From positions 11,408,001-11,472,000 of the forward strand of contig NZ_CP107853.1 of assembly GCF_036013525.1 (NCBI RefSeq): a stretch of DNA of 64,000 nt. The letters are read 5' to 3'. The notes below the pieces were generated by a model that worked only from the letters and a program-made list of their open reading frames with translations, ran no database searches and had not been told where the DNA came from. Origin of the DNA: Nonomuraea sp. NBC_00507 (GTDB lineage Bacteria > Actinomycetota > Actinomycetes > Streptosporangiales > Streptosporangiaceae). Positions 1 to 7,528 of the stretch are shown here, in pieces. The translations under genes were made by a program, and so were the position numbers. Position 1 is the stretch's first letter, and every line of letters starts with the position of its first letter.

Positions 1-5
1 ACACC

Positions 6-905
6 ATGCACGTCTTCGTCACCGGAGCGTCCGGATTCATCGGCCGCGCCGTCGTCGCCGAGCTCATCGCCGCCGGTCACGAGGTGACCGGCCTGGCCCG
101 TTCCGAGGCATCCGCATCCGTCGTCAAGGAACTCGGGGCGGACGTCCACCGCGGCGACCTCGACGACCTCGAGCAGATCCGCCAGGGCGCGAACGCGGCC
201 GACGGCGTCGTCCACCTCGCCAACAAGCACGACTGGGCCAACATCGAGGTCTCCAACCGCGCCGAACGGGCAGCCGTCCAGACCATCAGCGACACGCTCG
301 CGGGGTCCGATCGGCCGTTCGTGCTCGCGTCCGGCCTCGCCATGGCGACCGGCCTCGGACGGCCGTTGACAGAGCAGGATCCCAATCCCGCCGCCGGCCC
401 GGACTCACCGCGCGGCGGCGCCGAGAACCTCGCGCTGACCTACGCCGACCGTGGCGTACGCGTCATCCCCGTCCGCTTCGCCCCGACCGTCCACGGCGAA
501 GGCGACCACGGCTTCATCTCCATCGTCGCCCAAGCCGCCCGGCAACGCGGAGCCTCCCTCTACCCCGGCGAGGGAGGCAATCACTGGCCCGCCGTCCACC
601 GGTCCGACGCCGCACGCCTCGTCCGGCTCGGGCTCGAGAACGCCCCCGCGGGCACGATCCTGCACGCCGCCGCAGAGGAGGGCGTGCCCATCCGGCGGAT
701 CGCCGAAGCACTCGCCGACCGTCTCGGCGTGCCGGCGACGTCCGCCCCGGCAAAGCAGATCGCCGACGAGATCCCATTCGTCGGCTGGTTCCTGGGCGCC
801 GACATCGTCGCCACGAGCAAGATCACGCAGGACCTGCTCGGCTGGCGACCCACCGGCCCCACCCTTCTGGAGGACATCGCCGCGGGCCACTACGACCAAC
901 CCTGA
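6..905 (+). CDS. NAD(P)-dependent epimerase/dehydratase family protein (atypical extended SDR)
   Basis: A 299-residue Rossmann protein that starts almost at once with a TGASGFIG nucleotide-binding motif (residues 6-13), the mark of extended short-chain dehydrogenases. The usual catalytic YxxxK is not where expected; the region around residues 137-145 reads RGGAENLAL, as in atypical extended SDRs. The C-terminal half has the substrate-domain pattern (HGxGDHGF, WPAVHRSDAARL). The substrate cannot be told from the sequence. The ATG sits six bases from the window edge, so its ribosome binding site and any upstream operon partner are not visible. It lies 40 bp before an SDR relic and near an HxlR regulator, a common arrangement for quinone/carbonyl-responsive reductases (inference). 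Confidence 0.85.
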   Translation: MHVFVTGASGFIGRAVVAELIAAGHEVTGLARSEASASVVKELGADVHRGDLDDLEQIRQGANAADGVVHLANKHDWANIEVSNRAERAAVQTISDTLAGSDRPFVLASGLAMATGLGRPLTEQDPNPAAGPDSPRGGAENLALTYADRGVRVIPVRFAPTVHGEGDHGFISIVAQAARQRGASLYPGEGGNHWPAVHRSDAARLVRLGLENAPAGTILHAAAEEGVPIRRIAEALADRLGVPATSAPAKQIADEIPFVGWFLGADIVATSKITQDLLGWRPTGPTLLEDIAAGHYDQP

Positions 906-945
906 ACCGCCATCGTTTCGACAACACATCCAAGCGGGATCCACC

Positions 946-1130
946 ATGAGCAAGTACGACGGCAAGAGCGCCGTGATCACCGGAGGCAGCAGTGGGTTCG
1001 GCCTGGCCACCGCGCTTTCTGGCCGACGCAGGCGCACGGCATCGGCGCCCTCGCCGACCTGGTGAAGGCGGAGCTGGGCACCACCGGCGCCGAGCTGGTC
1101 GTCGACGGCGGGGCCCGCAGCTCTGACGCC
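946..1130 (+). pseudogene. Relic of a classical short-chain dehydrogenase, internally deleted and frameshifted
   Basis: An ATG preceded by GGGATCC opens a frame reading MSKYDGKSAVITGGSSGFGLATAL, the N-terminus of a classical SDR with its TGGSSGFG cofactor motif. At about 1016 the similarity jumps one frame (FLADAGAR, the end of the first Rossmann helix and second strand). From 1038 a third frame reads GIGALADLVKAELGTTGAEL followed by VVDGGARSS, the C-terminal signature of the same family. About 180 residues that should separate these pieces are missing, including the catalytic Ser and YxxxK. The gene is therefore dead. It belongs to the same neighbourhood as the intact SDR just upstream. Confidence 0.7.
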
Positions 1131-1174
1131 GCGCCAACGCGGCGGCACCCACTCCCGGGTGCCGCCCGTCGGTG

Positions 1175-1555
1175 TCAGGTGTCGAAGCGGCGGCGGGCGC
1201 CCTCGACGTGACCGAAGTATTGGTGGGTCCAGCCGCAGATCAGATCGACCGTTGCGCGCAGGGCTTGGCCCGGCTCGGTCAGGGTGTACTCGACCCGCGG
1301 CGGCACGGTGGGGTGCACCTTTCGCTCGGCCAGGCCGTTGCGCTCCAGCATGCGCAGGTTCTGGGTGAGCATCTTGTGGCTGATGCCCTCGACCTCGTTC
1401 CGCAGCTCGCTGAAGCGCAGGGTGCGCTCACCGAGAGCCTCGATGATCAGGAGGGCCCACTTGTTGGCGACATCCGAGAAGATCTCCCGCGCCAAGGAGT
1501 CCGCGCGCCTCAGGTCCGCGTCGTCGGCTGATCCCCTGAACTGCTTGGTCACCAT
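1175..1555 (-). CDS. HxlR family winged-helix transcriptional regulator
   Basis: A 126-residue protein with the complete HxlR/MarR-like winged helix: a helix reading ANKWALLIIEAL (residues 29-40), the recognition part (SELRNEVEGISHKMLTQNLR) and the wing ending in PRVEYTLTEPGQAL. The N-terminal cysteine typical of redox-sensing HxlR proteins is absent (the sequence there is SLAREIFSDV), so thiol sensing is unlikely and another ligand is possible. It is transcribed away from two Rid-like genes across a 142-bp gap. A short palindrome lies 14 bp upstream of its start and is a plausible autoregulatory operator. Confidence 0.9.
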   Translation of the reverse strand: MVTKQFRGSADDADLRRADSLAREIFSDVANKWALLIIEALGERTLRFSELRNEVEGISHKMLTQNLRMLERNGLAERKVHPTVPPRVEYTLTEPGQALRATVDLICGWTHQYFGHVEGARRRFDT

Positions 1556-1568
1556 CAGGTTCCCCAGT

Positions 1569-1580
1569 CACTAAAAAGTG
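1569..1580. promoter_or_regulatory. Candidate HxlR operator (CACT-AAAA-AGTG)
   Basis: A perfect inverted repeat with 4-bp arms and an A4 centre, lying in the divergent promoter between the HxlR gene and the first Rid-like gene. Its ACTnnnnAGT core resembles the short palindromes described for HxlR/YodB-type regulators. Function is inferred from position and symmetry only. Confidence 0.4.
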
Positions 1581-1697
1581 CGTTCTTCCACGTCAGCGAA
1601 CACTCTCCTATGGTTTCTGAGTAACTGCAAGAGAGCACGGGTGTCGTGGTTCGGCAGAACGCGGGCCCACAGCTACCTGGACAAGGAGGTACGCGGC

Positions 1698-2105
1698 ATG
1701 GCCATCACCCTGGTGAACCCCAGCGGATTGCCGGAAATCGAGGTTTACCGGCAGGTGTCGATCGCATCGGGATCGCGGCTCGTCTTCATCGCCGGGCAGG
1801 TCGCCTGGGACGCCGAGGGGGTCACGGTCGGCGAAGGCGACCTCGCCGCGCAGGTCGAGCAGTGCTACCTCAACATCGGCACCGCCCTGGCCGAGGTCGG
1901 CGCTTCCTTCGACGACGTGGCGAAACTGACCGTCCACGTCGTCGACTGGACCCCTGACAAGATGCCCTCGCTCCTGGAGGGGATCTCGCGGGCGGCGGCG
2001 AAGCTGGGGGTTACTCCGGTTCCCCCGGCCACGCTGCTCGGTGTTGCGGCACTCGACGTCCCCGACCACCTGGTCGAGATCGAAGCCATCGCGATCCTCG
2101 ACTGA
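1698..2105 (+). CDS. Rid family protein (YjgF/YER057c/UK114), catalytic Arg missing
   Basis: A 135-residue protein. The start at 1698 is chosen because AAGGAGG stands eight bases before it and residues from MAITLV onward match the family; the longer open frame upstream is not family-like. The fold signatures FIAGQVAWD, the central helix and the closing VEIEAIAIL are all present. In active imine deaminases the loop before the last strands reads PARS with a catalytic Arg (Arg105 of E. coli RidA); here it reads PPATLLG, so the Arg is gone. That places it with Rid subgroups that lack 2-aminoacrylate deaminase activity. It is followed 46 bp downstream by a second family member, probably in the same transcript. 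Confidence 0.88.
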   Translation: MAITLVNPSGLPEIEVYRQVSIASGSRLVFIAGQVAWDAEGVTVGEGDLAAQVEQCYLNIGTALAEVGASFDDVAKLTVHVVDWTPDKMPSLLEGISRAAAKLGVTPVPPATLLGVAALDVPDHLVEIEAIAILD

Positions 2106-2151
2106 ACAGAGCGCTCACCCCATCCAGACGGAAGACTGATCAGGAAATCTC

Positions 2152-2556
2152 ATGGCTGTTTCGCTCATCAACCCTGACGGGCATGTCCGAGTCCCGATCT
2201 ACCACCACGTCGCGGTGGCCACGGGGAGCAGACAGGTCCACATCGCGGGACAAGTCGCCTGGGACGAGAACGGCGACCTCGTGGCACCGGGCGACCTCGC
2301 CGGACAGGTTGCCCAGGTCTACCGCAACGTCGCCAAATCACTCGACGCGGTAGGAGCGACGTTCCACGACGTCGTCCGCTTCACCTGGTACGCCGCGGGC
2401 TGGAAGAGAAAAATGTACGACGCCTTCAACGCGGGCATTGAACAGGCGGCGCGCGAGTTCGATCTCGCTACGCCGCCGCTCGCGCTGATCGGGGTCGACA
2501 TCCTCTTTGAGCCCGGCATTCTCATTGAGGCCGAGGTCACCGCAATCATCGATTGA
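2152..2556 (+). CDS. Rid family protein, second copy, catalytic Arg missing
   Basis: A 134-residue paralogue of the preceding gene: MAVSLINPDG at the start, HIAGQVAWDENGD, and EAEVTAIID at the end. Like its neighbour it lacks the catalytic Arg; the PARS loop reads PPLALIGV. The two copies differ strongly in the middle (KLTVHVVDWTP against RFTWYAAGWKR), so they are an old duplication that may have separate ligands or form a mixed trimer. Rid proteins are normally homotrimers with ligand sites at subunit interfaces. The pair is divergent from the HxlR gene and is its most likely target. Confidence 0.88.
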   Translation: MAVSLINPDGHVRVPIYHHVAVATGSRQVHIAGQVAWDENGDLVAPGDLAGQVAQVYRNVAKSLDAVGATFHDVVRFTWYAAGWKRKMYDAFNAGIEQAAREFDLATPPLALIGVDILFEPGILIEAEVTAIID

Positions 2557-2577
2557 GGCCTGGCGTCGGCGGGTGCG

Positions 2578-3564
2578 TCAGCCCGCGGCCTTGGCGTAGC
2601 GGCGGGCCAGGTGCGCGAAGGCGTCCTTGAGCTCGGCCGGCCCGACGACCTCGATGTCGGCGTCGAACTTACCGATGCCGGCGGCCAGACCAGGCCATGA
2701 CCAGGAGCCCAGGAGGAGGCGGCAGCGGTTCGGCCCGAGTTCCTCGACGACTCCGTCGCGGGTGTGGCGGGACACGACGGCGGCGGGGAGGTCGAGGATC
2801 ACCTCGCCGCGGCAGGGCCAGTCTCCAGAGTCGTGGGAGCCGCGGAACCTGCCGGCCACGAAGGCGGCCACATCGCCGCCGGGCAGCTCGCGCGGCGTGA
2901 AGCGGGGCCCGTTGGGGGTGCGCGGGGTGATCCGATCGGCACGGAAGGTACGCCAGTCCTCGCGGTCGAGGTCCCAGCCGACGAGGTACCAGCGCCCTCT
3001 CCAGGTGACGAGGTGGTGGGGCTGCACCCGGCGGGGCGGGGTACGCACGCCGTCGTCGTCCGCCTCTGGCGGGGCGGCGGGGGTGTAGTCGAAGCGCAGC
3101 ACTTCGCGGGCGTGGACGGCGGCGCTGACGGCCACGAGCACGCTGCTGTCGACCTGTGGATCGGGCCGGGTCGCGGGCGGCTCGACGGCGGTGACCTGGA
3201 GGGTGTCGATGCGGCGGCGCAGCCGCGCGGGCATGACCTGCCGGACGGTGGCCAGCGCGCGTGCCGCGGCTTCCTCGATCCCGGCGCCGGTGGTGGTGGC
3301 CATCTGGAGCGCGACGGCCAGGGCGACGGCCTGCTCGTCGTCGAACAGCAACGGGGGCAGCTCCGTGCCGGCGTCGAGCCGGTATCCGCCGTCGGGCCCT
3401 TTGAAGGCCACGATGGGGTAGCCGAGCTCGCGCAGCCGGTCGACATCGCGGCGTACGGTGCGCGGGCTGACCTCCAGCCGCTCGGCCAGCAGCGCCCCGG
3501 GCCAGTCCCGTCGCGCCTGGAGCAGCGAGAGCAACGCCAGCAGTCGCGCTGATGTCTTCGGCAT
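2578..3564 (-). CDS. YafY-type transcriptional regulator (HTH plus WYL domain)
   Basis: A 328-residue protein starting at MPKTSARLLAL; the open frame extends 25 codons further but that part is not family-like. Residues 4-58 form a DeoR/HTH_11-type helix-turn-helix (LAERLEVSPRTVRRDVDRL), followed by the GGYRL wing. The WYL ligand/nucleic-acid-binding domain follows, with the signature RGRWYLVGWDLDREDWRTF, and a C-terminal WCX-like extension. Such regulators commonly control the gene next to them, and this one is divergent from a DinB-family gene with about 100 bp between the starts. Confidence 0.9.
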   Translation of the reverse strand: MPKTSARLLALLSLLQARRDWPGALLAERLEVSPRTVRRDVDRLRELGYPIVAFKGPDGGYRLDAGTELPPLLFDDEQAVALAVALQMATTTGAGIEEAAARALATVRQVMPARLRRRIDTLQVTAVEPPATRPDPQVDSSVLVAVSAAVHAREVLRFDYTPAAPPEADDDGVRTPPRRVQPHHLVTWRGRWYLVGWDLDREDWRTFRADRITPRTPNGPRFTPRELPGGDVAAFVAGRFRGSHDSGDWPCRGEVILDLPAAVVSRHTRDGVVEELGPNRCRLLLGSWSWPGLAAGIGKFDADIEVVGPAELKDAFAHLARRYAKAAG

Positions 3565-3662
3565 GACTCCATAGTGCCTGGAGAAGAGGACACATCCTGG
3601 CCGCTTCAGCTGCGATCGTCCTCCCGTACCCGAGAACAACCACCGGAAGGACCTTGAAGGCG

Positions 3663-4247
3663 ATGACCACCACCACCGGCACTGCGACGTCCCCGACCCT
3701 CGACGCCGAGCGGGCCGACCTGCTCGACCAGCTCGGGGCCGCGCGGTCCGCCCTGCTCACCACCGTGCGCGGGCTCGGCGACGAGCAGGCCGGCGAGCGC
3801 CCGACGGTCAGCGCGCTGTGCCTGGGCGGCCTGATCAAGCACGTCGCGTCCATGGAGGAGGACTGGCTGAGGTTCGTGGTCGAGGGCCGCTCGGCCATGC
3901 GCTATGACCTGCCGGAAGGGGTGACCTGGGAGGACTTCGCGGCAGGCACCGCCCGTCAGTATCCGCAGTGGGCGATCGACCACCAGAACGGCTTCCAGAT
4001 GCTGCCCGGCGAGACGCTGACCGGCATCCTCGAGCACTACGAGCGGGTCGCCGCCCGGACCGCGGAGATCATCGCGGCCGTCCCCGACCTGTCGGCCACC
4101 CATCCGCTGCCGGAGGCGCCGTGGAACGAGCCGGGGGCGGTGCGCAGCGTACGACGCGTGCTCACGCATCTCATCGCCGAGACCGCCCAGCACGCCGGGC
4201 ACGCCGACATCCTGCGGGAGACGCTCGATGGGCAGAAGTCGACGTGA
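3663..4247 (+). CDS. DinB/DUF664 family four-helix metalloenzyme-like protein
   Basis: A protein of about 194 residues with the DinB-like four-helix bundle. The putative metal ligands are a His in the first long helix (GLIKHVASMEE) and the paired His of ETAQHAGHADIL near the C-terminus, a spacing typical of actinobacterial DUF664 and mycothiol-dependent DinB relatives. I prefer the ATG at 3663; a TTG at 3654 is in frame but sits only three bases after GGAAGG. The substrate is unknown; the family includes thiol S-transferases and isomerases. It is divergent from the WYL regulator and likely under its control. Confidence 0.85.
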   Translation: MTTTTGTATSPTLDAERADLLDQLGAARSALLTTVRGLGDEQAGERPTVSALCLGGLIKHVASMEEDWLRFVVEGRSAMRYDLPEGVTWEDFAAGTARQYPQWAIDHQNGFQMLPGETLTGILEHYERVAARTAEIIAAVPDLSATHPLPEAPWNEPGAVRSVRRVLTHLIAETAQHAGHADILRETLDGQKST

Positions 4248-4293
4248 CGGGCCTCCCCGCGGGCAGCCGACGAGCGCGCGGCGGGGTGACCCG

Positions 4294-5394
4294 ATGACCG
4301 TCCTCGGCGCCAAGGCGCTCAACCGCGCGACACTCGCCCGGCAACTGCTGCTCGACCGCGCCGCCACCCCGGTTCTCGACGCCGTCGCCCACCTGTGCGG
4401 CCTGCAAGCGCAGGAGCCGCAGGAACCGTTCGTCGGGCTCTGGTCCCGGCTGCGCGCGTTCGACCCGGCGGTGCTGGACGACCTGCTGACCGGGCGGCGC
4501 GTGGTGCGGACCCACCTCATGCGCCGCACCGTCCACCTCCTCACCGCCGACGACGCCCTGGCCTGGCGGTCCCGCCACGACACCATGCTGCGCCAGCGGG
4601 TGCTGAGCACCTACCGCCGCGAGCTCGCCGAGATAGATCTCGACGAGCTCGCCGCGGCGGCCCGCGCCGTGCTGGCCGACGGCGAGCCCCGCTCGATGGC
4701 CGAGATCGCCCGGGCGCTCGCCGGCCGCTGGCCGGCGCCGGGCCTGCGGGCGCTGGGCGAGCTGGTGGTCGCCGCCCTCGTCCCGATGGTGCAGTTACCG
4801 CCACGCGGGATGTGGCGCGTGCGGTCGGGGGTGCGCAACACCCCGCTCTCCCTGTGGCTGAGCCGTGACATCGACCCGCCCGTCCCGCAGGGGACCGACC
4901 CGGTCGGCGAGGCGCTGGTGCGCCGCTACCTGGCCGCATTCGGGCCCGCGGCCTCCGCCGACCTGCGCGCCTGGTGCGGCCTGGCGGGACTGCCCGCCGC
5001 GGTGGCCGCCGTCCGCGGAGAGCTGGTCACCTTCCGCGACGAGCGCGGCCGCGAACTGCTCGACCTGCCGGACGCGCCGCGCCCCGACCCCGGCACACCC
5101 GCCCCGGTACGGTTCCTGCCGGCGTTCGACAACGCGATCCTCGGCTACCTCGACCGCAACCGGATCATCGACGACGCCCACCGCGGCCTGTCCGTCGCAG
5201 GCGCGCGGGTCGTGCTGGTGGACGGCCGGGTCGCCGCGACCTGGATCGTCGAGGCGGACATCGTGGTCGTCACCCCGCTGCGCGACTTCACCCGAGCCGA
5301 GCACACCGCCGTCACCGAGGAGGGCCAGTGCCTGGCGTCGTTCCTGTCCGGCAACGACAGCGACGGCGTACAGATCGCCGTGCCTTTCCGCTGA
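4294..5394 (+). CDS. Winged-helix DNA-binding protein of the HTH_42/AlkZ family
   Basis: A 366-residue protein of the family (PF06224) that includes the interstrand-crosslink glycosylases AlkZ and YcaQ. The segment HLCGLQAQEPQEPFVGLWSR contains a Q-A-Q triad at residues 38-40, where these glycosylases carry the catalytic QxQ/QxD pair. A second signature, the RRTVHLLTADDALAWRS helix, also matches. The start follows GGGGTGACCC and lies 46 bp after the DinB gene, so the two may be co-transcribed. Whether it acts on crosslinks or alkylated bases cannot be read here; many actinomycetes carry several paralogues of unknown substrate. Confidence 0.85.
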   Translation: MTVLGAKALNRATLARQLLLDRAATPVLDAVAHLCGLQAQEPQEPFVGLWSRLRAFDPAVLDDLLTGRRVVRTHLMRRTVHLLTADDALAWRSRHDTMLRQRVLSTYRRELAEIDLDELAAAARAVLADGEPRSMAEIARALAGRWPAPGLRALGELVVAALVPMVQLPPRGMWRVRSGVRNTPLSLWLSRDIDPPVPQGTDPVGEALVRRYLAAFGPAASADLRAWCGLAGLPAAVAAVRGELVTFRDERGRELLDLPDAPRPDPGTPAPVRFLPAFDNAILGYLDRNRIIDDAHRGLSVAGARVVLVDGRVAATWIVEADIVVVTPLRDFTRAEHTAVTEEGQCLASFLSGNDSDGVQIAVPFR

Positions 5395-5412
5395 GCAAGG
5401 CCGCCAACCCGG

Positions 5413-6290
5413 CTAGTGCGTGTGCGAGCTGTTCGTGGTGACCGGCGGACCGGCGATCGCGGCGAGCCGCAGCTTGGTCTCGTCCTCGCTGCCGGGCACG
5501 GCAGACATGATCACAATCTTGAGCTCGGAGTCACCGTCGGTCAGCACGTCACAGTCCACCGTGACGGGCCCCCCGAGGGATGCTCGATCGTTTTGTGGTC
5601 CTCACGGTGGGCGGCCACCGTGCCGCTCGCCCACAGCTCGGCGAAGCGTTGGTTGCCCGCGCTCAGCACGCGGACCAGCTCCGCCAGGCGTGCGTCACGG
5701 GGGAAGCGGCCGGTGGCGCGGCGCAGGTCGGACACCACCGCGGCGTCGGTGGCGTCCCTGTCCACTTCGGTCACAGGCCACCGTGCGAGGCGAGCATGAC
5801 CGGTATCGACCGGGAACCTGTCGCGGGCGAAATTGCGCAGCTGCGGGGCCGAGGAGGAGGGATCGCCCAGCAGCGCAGCCCAGCTGTGGTTCCACCAGAT
5901 CAGCCGCCAATCCGCCGCGAACACGGCGACCGCGACGTCCCCGAGCCGGGAGAGCACACGGTGAACACCGGGTGGGATGTGATCGGAGACCGCGCCGTCC
6001 GCCGGCGGGATGAGGTGGGCCAGCCGGTAAAGATGATCCCGCTCGGCGGCCGACAGCTGCAGGGCGCGTGCCAAAGACGCCACCACCTGCGCCGAGGGGG
6101 TCGTGGCCCGCCCCTGCTCCAGACGCACGATGTAGTCGACCGACACACCGGCGAGTTCGGCGAGCTCCTCGCGGCGCAGCCCGGCCGCGCGGCGTGCCCG
6201 GCCCACCGGCAGCGCCGCGGCCGACGGGGGCAGCCGATCCCGCCACGTACGGATCATCGCACCCAGCCCGGCCCCGGGTGTCGTCGTCAT
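5413..6290 (-). pseudogene. XRE-family regulator with MmyB-like ligand domain, frameshifted near the 3' end
   Basis: The start at 6290 is favoured because GGGAGG lies nine bases upstream (it directly abuts the alternative ATG at 6299). Residues 30-75 form the XRE helix-turn-helix (RRAAGLRREELAELAGVS), followed by the MmyB-type domain (FAADWRLIWWNHSWAALLGD). The frame ends early, but the family's C-terminus is present one frame over: PVTVDCDVL, then VIMSAVPGSEDETKLRL, reaching a stop at 5413. A single missing base in the GGGCCCCCC run at 5566-5574 explains the break. About 55 C-terminal residues are out of frame. It could be a real loss, a phase-variable tract or a sequencing error. Confidence 0.75.
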
Positions 6291-6571
6291 GACGCCCATC
6301 CTCCCGCATCTTCGCTCATCAGAGGCGACGTGATGGTGGTACTGCTGCTCCTATGGCCAAGGCGTCCTGGTTCGGGAGTCACGGGCGGACGAACAATGAA
6401 CGCGTGACGGCGAGGGCCGGCGGCGGGTGCTCTTCGGCCAGGAACTGGACAGCGAATGGTCTGGGAACTGGTCAGGCGAAGAACTGACAATCGGCAGGCT
6501 GGTCCTGCGACGGCGGACACCGCGCCGCCGGCGGCGCCGTCTCCGTGCCACTGAGGAAGGCTGATCGATTC

Positions 6572-7528
6572 GTGACTGAACGCGTGCGCGTGGCTGTGCT
6601 GGCGGGTGGGCCATCCGCCGAGCACGAGGTGTCGCTGCAGTCGGCGCAGGCCGTGCTCGATGCTCTGCCGAGGGATCTGTACGAGCCCGTCGCCATCATC
6701 ATCGACCGGCAGGGCAGGTGGCCGGTGGAGCTGCGACGCGATCTGGCGGACGTGGTCTTCCCCGTGCTGCACGGGCCGTTCGGCGAGGACGGCGTCGTCC
6801 AGGGACACCTGGAGACGCTGGGCATCCCGTACGTGGGGTGCGGCGTCCTGGCCTCGGCCGTGGCCATGAACAAGGTCGCGATGCGGCGCGCGTTCCTGGC
6901 GGAGAACATTCCCGTCACCCCACATGTGTGGTTCACCGAGCACGAATGGCGCACCACCACCGACCACTGGGGTCTGGTGAAGTCGCTCGACTGGCCGATG
7001 TACGTCAAACCGGCCAACATGGGCTCCTCCATCGGCATCTCACGGGTCACCTCCATGGAGGAACTGCGCGCGGGCGTGGATCTGGCGCTGGCCTACGACC
7101 GGGTGGTCGTCGTCGAGCAGGGCGTGACCGCGCGCGAGGTCATCTGCGGTGTGCTCGGCGGCTATGACACGCCGGATGCTTCGGCGCCCGGCGAGCTCAT
7201 CGTGCCCGGCGACTGGCTCGACTACGAGGCCAAATACCTCAGCCAGGCCGAGATCGCCACCATCCCTACCGTGCTGCCGGAACGGGTGGCCGAGGACGTG
7301 CGCGAGCTGTCCTTGCGCGCGTTCCGGGCGATCGGCGGCTACGGCCTGTCCCGTGTCGACTTCCTCTATGAGGAGGACACAGGACGCCTGTACGTGCTGG
7401 AGATCAACACCATGCCCGGTTTCACCTCCCGCTCCGTCTACGCCAGGGCCTGGGCCGCAAGCGGCGTCCCGTACCCGGATCTGCTGCGCCGCCTCATCGA
7501 CCTGGCGCTGGCCAGGAGCGGCTCATGA
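6572..7528 (+). CDS. ddl: D-alanine--D-alanine ligase family protein (accessory Ddl)
   Basis: A 318-residue ATP-grasp ligase; the GTG at 6572 is chosen because GAGGAAGG stands 11 bases before it. It carries the N-terminal GGPSAEHEVSL motif (Glu19, equivalent to E. coli DdlB Glu15), LHGPFGEDG, the ATP-grasp KPANMGSSIGIS (Ser152) and LEINTMPGFTS. The omega loop reads DYEAKYLS with both Tyr218 and Tyr222, as in D-Ala-D-Ala ligases rather than the His-bearing loop of VanA-type D-Ala-D-Lac ligases. It is shorter than the usual actinobacterial housekeeping enzyme (about 360). Its stop overlaps the murF start (ATGA), so the two are translationally coupled. Confidence 0.9.
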   Translation: MTERVRVAVLAGGPSAEHEVSLQSAQAVLDALPRDLYEPVAIIIDRQGRWPVELRRDLADVVFPVLHGPFGEDGVVQGHLETLGIPYVGCGVLASAVAMNKVAMRRAFLAENIPVTPHVWFTEHEWRTTTDHWGLVKSLDWPMYVKPANMGSSIGISRVTSMEELRAGVDLALAYDRVVVVEQGVTAREVICGVLGGYDTPDASAPGELIVPGDWLDYEAKYLSQAEIATIPTVLPERVAEDVRELSLRAFRAIGGYGLSRVDFLYEEDTGRLYVLEINTMPGFTSRSVYARAWAASGVPYPDLLRRLIDLALARSGS

